Shown one piece after another: positions 53,377 to 64,000 of a DNA stretch of 64,000 nt. The position numbers and the translations under genes were made by a program. Source of the DNA: Acrocarpospora corrugata (GTDB lineage: Bacteria > Actinomycetota > Actinomycetes > Streptosporangiales > Streptosporangiaceae); assembly GCF_009687845.1 (NCBI RefSeq), contig NZ_BLAD01000040.1:205586-269585 (forward strand), given 5' to 3'. The notes beneath the pieces were generated by a model. It did not search any database. It saw only the letters and a list, made by a program, of their open reading frames with translations, and had not been told where the DNA came from. Within the stretch, counting starts at the first letter, position 1. The number at the start of each line of letters is the position of its first letter.

Positions 53377-54483
53377 CTAGGGAACCTGCCAGCCGTGCTC
53401 GCGCAGCGCGGCCGCGAACACCCCGGCCGCCTCCGGCTGGACCGACAGTTCGACCGCGCCCAGCGGCAGGCCCGGCACGTGCTCCAGGCGCACGTCCTCG
53501 ATGCTGACGCCGACCTGCTCGGCCACCTGGAACAGCCGGGCCAGCTCGCCCGGCCGGTCGCCGATGACCACGCCCACCACCGCGTAGGTGCGGGCCGGGC
53601 CGCCGTGCTTGCCGGGGATCCGGCCGGTCCCGGTCACGCCGCGGCGGAGCAGCTCGGTGACCGAGCCGATCTCGGTGCCGTCGGCGGCGCACTCGCGCAG
53701 CGCCCTGGCCGCGGCGGCCAGATCGTCCGCCACCGCCTCCAGGATCGCCGCCACCGGGCCGGCGTTGCCCGACAGGATGCCGGTCCACAGGCCGGGATCG
53801 CTGGCCGCGATCCTGGTCACGTCCCTGACCCCCTGCCCCGACAGGCCCAGCGCCGTCTCCGACGCCTCGGCCAGCCGGGCCGCCACCGCCGACGCGGCCA
53901 CGTGCGGGGCGTGCGAGACCACCGCGACCGCCTCGTCGTGCTCGCGCGCGTCCACCACAACCACGTTCGCCCCGCACAGGGCGACCAGTTCCCGCATCGC
54001 CCGTACGGCCTCCGGCGCCGTCGCCTCGGTCGGGCAGAGCGCCCACGGCCGCCCGAGGAACAGGTCCGCCCGCGCCGCCCCCGGGCCGGAACGCTCCCGC
54101 CCGGCCAGCGGATGGCCCGCCACGTACGTGCTCAGGTCGCAGCCGAGCTGGACGGCCTGGGCCAGCGGCAGCGCCTTCACGCTCGCCACGTCGGTGTAGA
54201 ACCGGGCGGTGTCGGTCTTCTGCAGGTCGAGCAGCTGCTGGGCGACGAACTGCGGGGGCACCGCGATGATGGCCAGATCCACCCGGTGGCCGCTGCCCTG
54301 GTCCCATTCCTCCCCGGCGCCGAGTTCCCTGGCCAGCCGTACGGCGCGGGGGTCGCGGTCGGCGAGGAAGACGCGCACGCCGCGCTGGCGCAGGGCCAGT
54401 GCGGCGGACGTGCCGATCAGGCCGGTTCCGACGATGACGGCGCTGGTGATGACGCTGGTACTGCCGCCCGGGCTGGGGGTCAT
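53377..54483 (-). CDS. tyrA: Prephenate dehydrogenase
   Basis: 368 residues: NAD-binding Rossmann start (AVIVGTGLIGTSAALAL), catalytic-domain signatures TDVASVKA and AGHPLAGRERSG with the active-site His, and a C-terminal ACT domain (about 295-365) for feedback by tyrosine. It converts prephenate to 4-hydroxyphenylpyruvate. AAGGA precedes ATG 54483. It follows the chorismate mutase gene, so two successive steps of aromatic synthesis are adjacent. Confidence 0.94.
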   Translation of the reverse strand: MTPSPGGSTSVITSAVIVGTGLIGTSAALALRQRGVRVFLADRDPRAVRLARELGAGEEWDQGSGHRVDLAIIAVPPQFVAQQLLDLQKTDTARFYTDVASVKALPLAQAVQLGCDLSTYVAGHPLAGRERSGPGAARADLFLGRPWALCPTEATAPEAVRAMRELVALCGANVVVVDAREHDEAVAVVSHAPHVAASAVAARLAEASETALGLSGQGVRDVTRIAASDPGLWTGILSGNAGPVAAILEAVADDLAAAARALRECAADGTEIGSVTELLRRGVTGTGRIPGKHGGPARTYAVVGVVIGDRPGELARLFQVAEQVGVSIEDVRLEHVPGLPLGAVELSVQPEAAGVFAAALREHGWQVP

Positions 54484-54592
54484 GGTGGGTGGTTCCTTAC
54501 TTGCCGTGCTCGTGCGCTGGTGCTCTAACTATGCGCCGCTCACGGTTTTTTTCGGACAGGTGGCTATTTACTGACTACTGACTTCTGGTGAT

Positions 54593-54952
54593 TTATTGCG
54601 CTATGTCCACCCGCAGCGCGACCGCGCCGCGCAGATAGACGTGCTGGATCTGCTGGCGCGGGCGGTCCGTGGCCACGTAGGCCATCAGCCGGACCACCCG
54701 CGGCAGCGCGCCCGGCACGTCGATCTCGCTCGCGCACAGCAGCGGCACGTCGTGGAAGCCGAGCTTGCGCGCGGCCAGCGCGGGGAACTCCGCGGTCAGG
54801 TCGGGGGTCGCCGTGAAGATCACACTGATGACGTCGTCGGTGGTGAGCCGGTTTCGCTCCATCACCTCGGAGACCAGTTCCGTCGTGCCGGTGATGATCG
54901 CGTCGCGGTCGTTGCCGTCCACCTGGATGGCTCCACGGATCGCCCGAACCAT
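54593..54952 (-). CDS. aroH: Chorismate mutase, AroH class
   Basis: A 119-residue AroH-type trimeric mutase that converts chorismate to prephenate. Conserved features are RGAIQVDGN, VISVIFTATPDLTAEFPA and the late HVYLRGAVALR active-site segment. AAGGGGA lies before ATG 54952. The 109-bp gap to tyrA has an AT-rich stretch near 54545-54595 but no clear element. Confidence 0.94.
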   Translation of the reverse strand: MVRAIRGAIQVDGNDRDAIITGTTELVSEVMERNRLTTDDVISVIFTATPDLTAEFPALAARKLGFHDVPLLCASEIDVPGALPRVVRLMAYVATDRPRQQIQHVYLRGAVALRVDIAQ

Positions 54953-54986
54953 AATGTCCCCTTAAATGAATATTTGTCGGGAAAGA

Positions 54987-57299
54987 TTACAGCTTGACCG
55001 CCGCGTACAGTTCGCCTACTTCCTGTAGCGACAGCGCCCGTACCGTACCCGGCTTGAGGCGGCCCAGCTTGACCGGGCCGAACTCGATCCTGGCCAGGTC
55101 GATCACCCGGTGGCCCGACTCCTCCAGCAGGCGGCGGACGATGTGCTTGCGGCCCTCGTGCAGCACGACCTCGACCAGCGCCTGCTGGGCGTGCTCCTGG
55201 ACGACGTGGAACTCGTCCACCTTGGCCAGGCCGTCCTCCAGCTCGATGCCCTTGCGCAGCACCCGGTGCAGGTCGCGGTGAACCGGTCCCGGCACCTTGG
55301 CCCAGTACTTCTTCTGCACGCCGAAGCTGGGGTGGGTGAGGCGGTGCGCCAGCTCGCCGTCGTTGGTGAGCAGCAGCAGGCCCTCGGTCTCGGTGTCCAG
55401 CCGGCCCACGTGGAACAGGCGCGGGGCCAGCTCCTGGACGTAGTCCCGCAGGCACGGGCGGCCCTCCGGGTCCTCCATCGTGCTGACCACGCCGATCGGC
55501 TTGTTCAGCGCGTAGTAGACCAGGTCGGGCGCGGTCGGGATGCGCTTGCCGTCGACGTGGATGATCTGCTTGGCCGGGTCGACGCGGGCGCCGAAGCGGC
55601 GGACGACCTGGTTGTCGACGGTGACGCGGCCCTCGCCGATCAGTTCCTCGCAGGCCCGGCGGCTGGCCACGCCCGCCTGCGCGAGCACCTTCTGCAGCCG
55701 CTCGCCGCCCGGCACCTCGGTGGTGTCCCGCTCGTCGACGTAGCCGCGATCGAAGAAGTCCGGGTCGCGCATGGGCTGCTTGGCCGTCTTGAACGGGTTC
55801 TGGTTCGCGACCGGCTTGCGGCTCTGCGCCTGGTTCCGTCCGGTACGGAACTCACTCCGCGAGCTGTCCCGCCCGAATCGTCCCCGGGTGCCGCCGCCGA
55901 GGGTCTGGACTTCGTCCCGCCGGGATCCGCCGCGATCGGCCCGGGGGGCTGATCCGCGCGTGCCCGAAGGACTGGATCCGCGTGTGCCCGAAGGACGGTG
56001 GTCCCGCCCGGTGCCACCCGCGCCGTCACCCGCGGGAGCGCCGTCACGACGGGGACGCTGCTCGAAACCGCGTCCGGCGTCACCGCGCGGACGGTCACGG
56101 GCGTCGTCGCCGCGGGAGGAACTACGCGAGTCGTCCGGGCGGTCGAAACCGCGGGAATCGTCGCGAGGCCGCTCGAAGCCGCGTGCGTTGTCGCGCGGCG
56201 CGTACCCGCGCGACGCGCCGCCTTCCGGGCGGCCGTAGCGGGCACGGGATCCGCTGCCGTCGGCGCGGGAGGAGCCTCTGTCGTCGGTACGGCCGTAGGA
56301 GGAGCCACGGTCGGCGCGAGGGGCGCCGCCACGGTCGTCACCGGAACGCGAGTACGGGCGGTCACGGTTCTCCGGACGGCTGTAGCCGCCACTCTGGGGA
56401 CGGCCCTCACGGGAGTCGGGACGGCCGGTACGGTCGTCGTCACGCCTGGCGAAGCCACCGCCCTGGGGGCGGGAGGCCGGACGGCTGTAGCCGCCCTCAC
56501 GGGAGTCGGGACGGCCGTAGCCGCCACTGTCGCGCCCGGCGAAGCCACCACCCTGAGGGCGGCCCTCACGGGAGGCCGGACGGGTGTAGCCGCCGCCCTG
56601 CGGACGACCCTCACGCGAATCCGGACGACCGTAGCCACCACCCTGCGGACGACCCTCACGCGAATCCGGACGACCGTAGCCACCACCCTGCGGACGACCC
56701 TCACGGGAATCGGGACGGCCGTAGCCGCCGCTTTCACGCCTGGCGAAGCCGCCGCCCTGGGAGGGACGACCTTCGCGGGAATCGGGACGGCTGTAGCCGC
56801 CACTTTGGGGACGGCCCTCACGGGAATCCGGACGGCTGTAGCCGCCGCTCTGGGGGCGACCCTCACGGGAATCCGGACGGCTGTAGCCGCCACTTTGGGG
56901 ACGGCCCTCACGGGAATCCGGACGACCGTAGCCACCACCCTGCGGACGACCCTCACGGGAATCGGGACGGCTGTAGCCGCCACTTTGGGGACGGCCCTCA
57001 CGAGAGTCCGGGCGGCCGGAGCCGCCGCTGTCGCGTCCGGCGAAACCGCCGCCCTGCGGGCGGCCCTCGCGGGAGTCGGGACGGGCGGGGCGGTCGCTGG
57101 GGGCGCGGTAGCCGCCGTCGCGGCCACGGGAGTCCGTGGAGCCGGAGCCGCCACGGGAGTCCGGCTTGGCGTACCCGCCCCGGGAGCCGTCCCGGTCGGC
57201 GCGGAAGGATGAGCGGTCGGGACGCTGGCCGCCGCTTCTGGGTTTGCCGTCCCGGCCTCGACCGCGTCCATCACCGGACGGGGTGCTGCGCTTGTTCAC
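54987..57299 (-). CDS. rluB: RluB-type 23S rRNA pseudouridine synthase with long repeat extension
   Basis: 770 residues. The last ~240 are a normal RsuA/RluB enzyme: S4 domain (RLQKVLAQAGVASRRACEEL) and catalytic Asp635 in GRLDTETEGL. The first ~520 residues are disordered and Arg/Gly/Ser/Asp-rich. They include twelve SREGRP-containing 15-residue repeats (PDSREGRPQxGGYxR), resembling RGG-type RNA-binding tails. The extension is far longer than the catalytic part. ATG 57299 overlaps the scpB stop by 4 bp. Confidence 0.92.
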   Translation of the reverse strand: MNKRSTPSGDGRGRGRDGKPRSGGQRPDRSSFRADRDGSRGGYAKPDSRGGSGSTDSRGRDGGYRAPSDRPARPDSREGRPQGGGFAGRDSGGSGRPDSREGRPQSGGYSRPDSREGRPQGGGYGRPDSREGRPQSGGYSRPDSREGRPQSGGYSRPDSREGRPQSGGYSRPDSREGRPSQGGGFARRESGGYGRPDSREGRPQGGGYGRPDSREGRPQGGGYGRPDSREGRPQGGGYTRPASREGRPQGGGFAGRDSGGYGRPDSREGGYSRPASRPQGGGFARRDDDRTGRPDSREGRPQSGGYSRPENRDRPYSRSGDDRGGAPRADRGSSYGRTDDRGSSRADGSGSRARYGRPEGGASRGYAPRDNARGFERPRDDSRGFDRPDDSRSSSRGDDARDRPRGDAGRGFEQRPRRDGAPAGDGAGGTGRDHRPSGTRGSSPSGTRGSAPRADRGGSRRDEVQTLGGGTRGRFGRDSSRSEFRTGRNQAQSRKPVANQNPFKTAKQPMRDPDFFDRGYVDERDTTEVPGGERLQKVLAQAGVASRRACEELIGEGRVTVDNQVVRRFGARVDPAKQIIHVDGKRIPTAPDLVYYALNKPIGVVSTMEDPEGRPCLRDYVQELAPRLFHVGRLDTETEGLLLLTNDGELAHRLTHPSFGVQKKYWAKVPGPVHRDLHRVLRKGIELEDGLAKVDEFHVVQEHAQQALVEVVLHEGRKHIVRRLLEESGHRVIDLARIEFGPVKLGRLKPGTVRALSLQEVGELYAAVKL
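56370..57080 (-). repeat. Tandem 45-bp repeats encoding the RluB extension
   Basis: About 12 in-frame units of 45 bp (some 48-60 bp) encode PDSREGRPQ(S/G)GGY(S/G)R. Some neighbouring units are almost identical in DNA, which implies recent expansion by slippage or unequal recombination. It is coding, not a CRISPR array. Confidence 0.85.
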
Positions 57300-57874
57300 T
57301 TCGGTTGCTCCTCTAGGTTTTCCACGTCATCGGGGAGGAATGGGGCGAGCGCGGGAAGCTCGTCGAGGTCCCGCAGGCCCAGTCGCTCCAGGAAATAGCT
57401 TGTCGTCCGGTAGAGCACGGCCTGGCCCTCCGGCTCGGTGCCGGCCTCTTCGACGAGGCCGCGCGCGGCGAGGGTGCGCATCACGCCGTCGCTGTTGACG
57501 CCACGGATGGCGGCCACCTTGGCCCGGCTGACCGGCTGCCGGTACGCGACCACCGAGAGGGTTTCGAGCGCCGCCTGGGTGAGCCGCGCCTGCTGACCGT
57601 CGCGGACGAACCGCTCGACCAGCGCCGCGCACTCGGCTCGCGTGTAGAAACGCCAGCCCCCGGCCACCTCTCTCAGGTCAAAACCGCGCCCGTCTGCCGT
57701 GTATTCCCTCGCCAGGTCACGCAGCGTGACCGCGATCTCGTTGGTCGGCCGTTCCAGCACCTGCGCCAGCGTGATCTCGGCGACGGGTTCGTCGACGACG
57801 AGCAGGACCGCCTCCAGGGCGGCCCGCAGCGAAGGGTCGCCTGATTCGGACGTCGGTTCGCCCAGTTCAGCCAT
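57296..57874 (-). CDS. scpB: Segregation and condensation protein B
   Basis: About 192 residues of tandem winged helices: RAALEAVLLVVDEPV, RGFDLREVAGGWRFYTR, LTQAALETLSVVAYRQPVSRAKVAAIRGV and GVMRTLAARGLV. It forms the kleisin-associated part of the SMC-ScpAB condensin. Start ATG 57874 (MAELGEPT) overlaps the scpA stop by 8 bp and has GGAG upstream; in-frame ATGs at 57889 and 57901 are alternatives. Confidence 0.95.
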   Translation of the reverse strand: MAELGEPTSESGDPSLRAALEAVLLVVDEPVAEITLAQVLERPTNEIAVTLRDLAREYTADGRGFDLREVAGGWRFYTRAECAALVERFVRDGQQARLTQAALETLSVVAYRQPVSRAKVAAIRGVNSDGVMRTLAARGLVEEAGTEPEGQAVLYRTTSYFLERLGLRDLDELPALAPFLPDDVENLEEQPK

Positions 57875-58742
57875 CAGACGGTTCTCCATCCCCCGCGTCA
57901 TCTCCCGAGTCGGCTCCGGCCGTGCCCGGCCGTTCGGCCGACTCGTCGTAGTCGTCGCCCACGGACACGTCGCCGTCGGTGGCGCCGGTCCAGGTCACGT
58001 ACAGATCTCCCAGCGGCTCCAGCTGCTCGAAGGAGACCGCGGCCTCCCGGAACAGCTCCAGAACGGCCAGGAATCGCGCCACCACCTCGAAGGTGCCCGC
58101 GCAGTCGGCGGTCAGCGACCGGAAGGTTGCCCGTCCGGCCCGCCGGAGCCGCTCCACCAGGATAGCGGCCTGTTCCCGCACGCTGGCGAGTGGTTGATAC
58201 ATATGCGTGACGGAAACCGACGGCGGCGCCTTCGGGGTGAACACCCGCATCGCGATCCTGGCCAGCTGTTCCGGCCCGATTCCGAGGATCAGCTCGGGCA
58301 GCAGGTTGGCGAACGCCACCTCCATCGGCACCAGCCGCGGGTAGCGCAGCGCCTCCTCCGCCATCCGCCCCGAGAAGACCTTCGCCACCTCCTTGTACGC
58401 CCGGTACTGCAGCAGCCGGGCGAACAGCAGGTCCCGCGCCTCCAGCAGGGCCAGGTCCTCCTCGTCCTCGACCTCGCCGGTCGGCAGCAGCCTGGCCGCC
58501 TTCAGGTCCAGCAGGGTCGCCGCGACGAGCAGGAAGTGGCTGGTCTGGTCGAGGTCCCACTCCGGGCCCCTGGACCGGATGTAGGCGATGAACTCGTCGG
58601 TGACCTGGTGCAGGGAGACCTCGGTGATGTCCAGCTTGTGCTTGGCGATCAGCCCCAGCAGCAGGTCGAACGGCCCCTGGAAGACCTCCAGGTGCACGTG
58701 GAAGCCCACTTCTACCGGCGGGGAGGTCTCCTGCTCACTCAC
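57867..58742 (-). CDS. scpA: Segregation and condensation protein A (kleisin)
   Basis: About 291 residues: N-terminal SMC-binding helices (FQGPFDLLLGLIAKHKLDITEVSLHQVTDEFIAYIR), a central linker and C-terminal winged helix (about 225-255). An acidic disordered tail (DDYDES...GDDAGDGE) completes it. It bridges the SMC heads. GTG 58742 follows GGGGAA; GTG 58760 is an alternative. It is overlapped by scpB. Confidence 0.95.
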   Translation of the reverse strand: MSEQETSPPVEVGFHVHLEVFQGPFDLLLGLIAKHKLDITEVSLHQVTDEFIAYIRSRGPEWDLDQTSHFLLVAATLLDLKAARLLPTGEVEDEEDLALLEARDLLFARLLQYRAYKEVAKVFSGRMAEEALRYPRLVPMEVAFANLLPELILGIGPEQLARIAMRVFTPKAPPSVSVTHMYQPLASVREQAAILVERLRRAGRATFRSLTADCAGTFEVVARFLAVLELFREAAVSFEQLEPLGDLYVTWTGATDGDVSVGDDYDESAERPGTAGADSGDDAGDGEPSDG

Positions 58743-58776
58743 TTCCCCATTGTGGCGCACGCCACGGACGGCGTGC

Positions 58777-59670
58777 TCAGATCCGTGCGGGCCAGCGGGC
58801 GAGGAGCTCCCTGGCCAGTTCCCGGTAGGCGGCGGCCCCCATCGAGCTGGGGTCGAACTGGGTGATGGGCTCGCCGGCGAGGGTGGCGTCGGGGAAGCGG
58901 ACGGTCCGGTTGATGACCGTGTGGAAGACCTTGTCGCCGAAGCCCTGCATGATCGTCTGCAGCACCTCGCGGGCGTGCAGGGTGCGGGGGTCGTACATGG
59001 TGGCCAGCAGGCCGTCGATCTCGAGGTTCTTGTTGAGCCGTTCCTGGACCTTGCCGATCGACTCCATCAGCAGCGCGACGCCGCGTAACGCGAAGAACTC
59101 GCACTCCAGCGGGATCATGACGCTGTGCGCGCAGGTGAGCGCGTTGACGGTGAGCAGGCCGAGGGAGGGCTGGCAGTCGATCAGGCAGATGTCGTAGTCG
59201 GCCAGCAGCGGCTCCAGCGAGCGCTGCAGCGCGAACTCTCTGGCCACCTCGTTGACCAGCCGGATCTCCGCGCCGGACAGGAAGATGTTGCTGGGCAGCA
59301 GGTCCATGCCCTCGACGCTGGTGCCGAGCAGCACGTCCTCGGCGACGACGTCGGGCTCCTCCATCAGCAGGTCGTAGACGGTGGACTCCAGCGGGCGCGG
59401 GTCGATGCCCAGGCCGACGGAGAGCGCGCCCTGCGGGTCGAAGTCGACCAGCAGGACCTTCTGGCCGCACTCGGCGAGCGCGGCGCCCAGGTTGATGGTG
59501 GTCGTCGTCTTGCCGACGCCACCCTTCTGGTTGACCATCGCGACGATCCGGGCCGGCCCGTGGCTGTCGGGGACGACAGGGTCGGGGAAGACGGGGCGCG
59601 GCCGGCCGGTTGGCCCCAACGAGACGCTGGGGGTCCCCGCGGTCCACGTCGCATCAGTGGTCGCAGTCAA
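58777..59670 (-). CDS. parA: ParA/Soj-family ATPase
   Basis: A 297-residue ParA ATPase with deviant Walker A (NQKGGVGKTTTT), Walker A' region LLVDFDPQG and Walker B ICLIDCQPS. It has a ~40-residue disordered N-terminus. TTG 59670 has GGGAGG 9 bp upstream. No parB lies nearby. The position between xerD and scpA is the usual actinobacterial second ParA locus, distinct from the oriC parAB pair. A role in chromosome segregation with ScpAB is likely. Confidence 0.93.
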   Translation of the reverse strand: MTATTDATWTAGTPSVSLGPTGRPRPVFPDPVVPDSHGPARIVAMVNQKGGVGKTTTTINLGAALAECGQKVLLVDFDPQGALSVGLGIDPRPLESTVYDLLMEEPDVVAEDVLLGTSVEGMDLLPSNIFLSGAEIRLVNEVAREFALQRSLEPLLADYDICLIDCQPSLGLLTVNALTCAHSVMIPLECEFFALRGVALLMESIGKVQERLNKNLEIDGLLATMYDPRTLHAREVLQTIMQGFGDKVFHTVINRTVRFPDATLAGEPITQFDPSSMGAAAYRELARELLARWPARI

Positions 59671-59780
59671 TTGATGAAACCTCCCTGACGGTCCCGAACC
59701 GGACTGAATCTAGAGGGTGGGCACGTATGCGGCAAGGCGACGCGCCACGGAGACGGAGATTACGGACAAGCAGTTCGATC

Positions 59781-60707
59781 TCACCGCTGAGCTCGAGGAT
59801 GTGCGGCGGCGTAAACCTCGCGAAGCCGATCGACCGTGACCAGTGTGTACACCTGGGTGGTGGTCACCGAGGCATGGCCGAGCAGTTCTTGAACAACCCT
59901 AACGTCCGCACCGCCATCCAGGAGATGGGTTGCGAACGAATGGCGCAACATGTGTGGGGACACGCCGGAGAGTCCTGCCCGTTCCGCGGCGGATTGCAGT
60001 ACTTCCCAGGCGCCCTGGCGGGTCAGCCTGCCGCCGCGGGCGTTCAGGAACAGGGCGTGCGTGCCGCGGCCGTGGGCGGCGATGAAGGGGCGGGCCCGGA
60101 CCAGGTAGGCATCCAGGGCGCTCCGGGCGAATCGGCCTAGAGGGACGATCCTGGCCCGGCCGCCCTTGCCGCGCAGGCGGACCTCGCCGCCGCTGAAGGA
60201 GTCGTCGGACGGGCCGGCGCGGGTGACGTCGTCGACGGAGAGGCCGACGGCCTCGGAGATGCGGGCGCCGGTGCCGTACAGGACTTCGAGGAGGGCGCGG
60301 TTACGGAGAGTGAGCGGAGCGTCGTCGGGGCCGGAGGCGGCGATCAGGCGCTCCACCTCCTCGACCGTGATCGCTTTGGGGAGGCGGCGGAGCTGGCGCG
60401 GGGGCCGTACCTCGTGGGCGGGGTCGTGGCCGGCCGCGCCCTCGCGGAGGGCGAAGCGGTGCAGGCCGCGGACGGCGGAGACCGCCCGCGCGGCCGAGCT
60501 GGCGACCAGCGCGGGATGCTCCTCGTCGCCCTCCCGGAGCGAGGCCAGGAAGGCGACCACGTCGGACTCGGCCACCTGGCCCATGGAGGCGAGCCCGCGC
60601 GCGCTCAGATGGTCCACGTAGCGGCGGAGGTCGCGCCGGTAGCAGGCCAGCGTGTTGGCGGCCAGCCCGCGCTCCACGGCGAGATGGGCGAGGTAGCTGG
60701 ACAGCAC
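59781..60707 (-). CDS. xerD: Tyrosine recombinase XerD
   Basis: A 308-residue Xer recombinase: N-terminal SAM-like core-binding domain (about 1-90), then a catalytic domain with Arg in [12 protein letters not shown], Lys in [25 protein letters not shown] (His-x-x-Arg), LGHAS and nucleophile Tyr287 in TTTQVYTLV. It resolves chromosome dimers at dif. GTG 60707 is the start used; an upstream CTG is possible. No dif-like site was recognised here. Confidence 0.95.
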   Translation of the reverse strand: MLSSYLAHLAVERGLAANTLACYRRDLRRYVDHLSARGLASMGQVAESDVVAFLASLREGDEEHPALVASSAARAVSAVRGLHRFALREGAAGHDPAHEVRPPRQLRRLPKAITVEEVERLIAASGPDDAPLTLRNRALLEVLYGTGARISEAVGLSVDDVTRAGPSDDSFSGGEVRLRGKGGRARIVPLGRFARSALDAYLVRARPFIAAHGRGTHALFLNARGGRLTRQGAWEVLQSAAERAGLSGVSPHMLRHSFATHLLDGGADVRVVQELLGHASVTTTQVYTLVTVDRLREVYAAAHPRAQR

Positions 60708-60757
60708 GGCCTCGGGCTCGTTCAGCGTCCCTCCCCACGGTCAGACCCCGGTGGTGT

Positions 60758-63162
<2,405 letters not shown>

Positions 63163-63188
63163 CTAACGTGAGGGTAACTTGTGCGGTT

Positions 63189-63842
63189 ATGTCGATTCTG
63201 AGACGGGCCGCCGGGCGGCTGGTGCACCGCGGCTGGGGCGTGCTCAAGACGCTGGGCGCGGTGAGCCCGCGCAGCCCGGCCGGATACCGGTTCCGGCGCC
63301 TGGGCGAAGGGGCCCTGCTGGCGTTCCCGGTCGGCGCGATCTTCGGCGAGGAGTGGATCGAGATCGGCGACCACACGCTGGTGGGGGAACGGGTTTCGAT
63401 TTCGGCCGGGATGGGGCCGGGGGTGGATCTGGGGCCGGATCCGATCGTGCGGATCGGCGGCAGCTGCTCGATCGGGCGCGGGTCGCACATCGTCGGGCAT
63501 CAGTCGATCGTGATCGGGTCGCATGTGTTCACCGGGCCGTACGTGTACATCACCGATCAGAACCATGTGTACGACGATCCGGAGGTGCCGATCGGGCGGC
63601 AGTGGCCGCGGAACAATCCGGTGGAGATCGGGGACGGGTGCTGGCTGGGCGCCGGGGCGATCATCCTGCCGGGGACCCGGATCGGGCGGCAGTCGGTGGT
63701 GGCGGGGGGTGCGGTCGTCCGGGGGGAGTTCCCCGACCACTGCGTGATCGCGGGGGTGCCTGCGAAGATCGTCCGGACGTTCAGCGAGGAGGAGGGCTGG
63801 CATACGCCGGGAGTGATTCAGATCTCGAAAACGGCGTCCTGA
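63189..63842 (+). CDS. Left-handed beta-helix acyltransferase (LbH)
   Basis: 217 residues with hexapeptide repeats typical of acetyl/acyltransferases: VRIGGSCSIGRGSHIVGHQSIVIGSHVFTGPYVYITDQNH (catalytic His type), VEIGDGCWLGAGAIILPGTRIG and AGVPAKIVR end. It transfers an acyl group, often to sugars, but the acceptor is unknown. ATG 63189 has TAACTT 8 bp upstream. The ~30-residue basic N-terminus is variable. Confidence 0.87.
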   Translation: MSILRRAAGRLVHRGWGVLKTLGAVSPRSPAGYRFRRLGEGALLAFPVGAIFGEEWIEIGDHTLVGERVSISAGMGPGVDLGPDPIVRIGGSCSIGRGSHIVGHQSIVIGSHVFTGPYVYITDQNHVYDDPEVPIGRQWPRNNPVEIGDGCWLGAGAIILPGTRIGRQSVVAGGAVVRGEFPDHCVIAGVPAKIVRTFSEEEGWHTPGVIQISKTAS

Positions 63843-63880
63843 CCGGGTCCGGGACGCTGGACCGAACATCGTTCTGGGCG

Positions 63881-63892
63881 TAGGTTCGCGGC
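63881..63892 (+). promoter_or_regulatory. Leaderless promoter of the last gene
   Basis: TAGGTT (63881-63886) is 6 bp before ATG 63893; no Shine-Dalgarno is present. Confidence 0.5.
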
Positions 63893-64000
63893 ATGCGCAC
63901 GCGGGTGACCGAGTTGCTGGGCGTCGAGTTTCCGTTGTTCGCGTTCAGCCACTGCCGGGACGTGGTCGCGGCGGTGACGGGGGGGGGGCGGGTTCGGGGT
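63893..64000 (+). CDS. Probable nitronate monooxygenase / 2-nitropropane dioxygenase (partial)
   Basis: Only 36 codons are visible: MRTRVTELLGVEFPLFAFSHCRDVVAAV, the typical start of FMN-dependent nitronate monooxygenases. The family continues with a Gly-rich GGFGVLG. Here the frame reads GGGRVRG after a run of ten G (63979-63988). One G fewer would restore GGFGV, so a base-call error or indel in the run is suspected. Confidence 0.6.
   Translation, partial: MRTRVTELLGVEFPLFAFSHCRDVVAAVTGGGRVRG

Noticed and set aside
56370..57080. Possible CRISPR array
   Set aside because: Repeats are in-frame, contiguous and coding; there are no unique spacers and no cas genes.
55998..57212. Long Thr/Ala/Val-rich plus-strand frame opposite rluB
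   Set aside because: Produced by the repeat DNA read in reverse; it has no ribosome-binding site or domain.
59671..59780. dif or parS site between parA and xerD
   Set aside because: No 28-bp dif-like or TGTTTCACGTGAAACA-like sequence was seen in this gap.

Overview
The window is GC-rich, densely packed chromosomal DNA from a high-GC actinomycete, probably of the Streptosporangiaceae type (family-level inference). Supporting signs are SpoIIE/STAS/GAF-ANTAR signalling genes, a complete mce lipid-import operon, an LprG-like lipoprotein with an MFS partner, a class F sortase, many GTG/TTG starts and many candidate leaderless promoters. No tRNA, rRNA, CRISPR array, insertion sequence or prophage was recognised.

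Layout. 1-4.8 kb: stress signalling (SigB/F-type sigma factor cut by the left edge, STAS antagonist, GAF-ANTAR protein, PAS-GAF-PP2C protein) and a glycosyltransferase. 4.8-8.5 kb: proline catabolism (divergent PruC-like activator, proline dehydrogenase, P5C dehydrogenase). 8.4-9.6 kb: a PIN toxin-antitoxin pair whose toxin looks frameshifted. 9.6-15.4 kb: secreted proteins (DUF305 lipoprotein, discoidin-DUF1996 protein with LacI-type operators), a PlsC acyltransferase, and a coupled cyclase/ThDP-enzyme pair. 15.5-19.2 kb: a two-component system, two Asp-rich envelope proteins and a class F sortase, with the same unusual operator in front of both transcription units. 19.2-23.0 kb: dihydroxyacetone/glycerol operon (MIP channel, DhaK, DhaL, DhaM) with an IclR regulator and matching operators. 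23.0-33.5 kb: a second toxin-antitoxin pair, a catalytically degenerate zinc-peptidase homologue, a secreted GH3 glucosidase, an Smr protein, a large S8 protease, a CBS protein and an M24 aminopeptidase.

33.5-42.3 kb: an mce operon (two YrbE permeases, MceA-F, Mce-associated protein) with almost every junction overlapping by a few bases. A 71-bp duplication has put a 24-codon micro-ORF between mceD and mceE. 42.4-49.2 kb: a phosphopantetheinyl transferase, a CDF transporter, a MarR regulator, an LprG/P55-type lipoprotein-MFS pair, and a DUF6220-multicopper oxidase pair. 49.2-51.1 kb: a NarL-type two-component system. 51.2-63.0 kb: a housekeeping block on the minus strand (pyrG, NUDIX, xerD, parA, scpA, scpB, rluB, aroH, tyrA, cmk, der). 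63.2-64 kb: a hexapeptide acyltransferase and the start of a probable nitronate monooxygenase.

The best candidate for an undescribed system is the sensor/regulator/Asp-rich-protein/sortase module at 15.5-19.2 kb. Its operator (TGAGA-N4-TCTCA followed by 11-bp-phased half-sites) occurs before the regulator operon and again before the surface-protein/sortase operon. No search could be run, so family names come from reading motifs, and starts were chosen by Shine-Dalgarno spacing, overlap or leaderless geometry.
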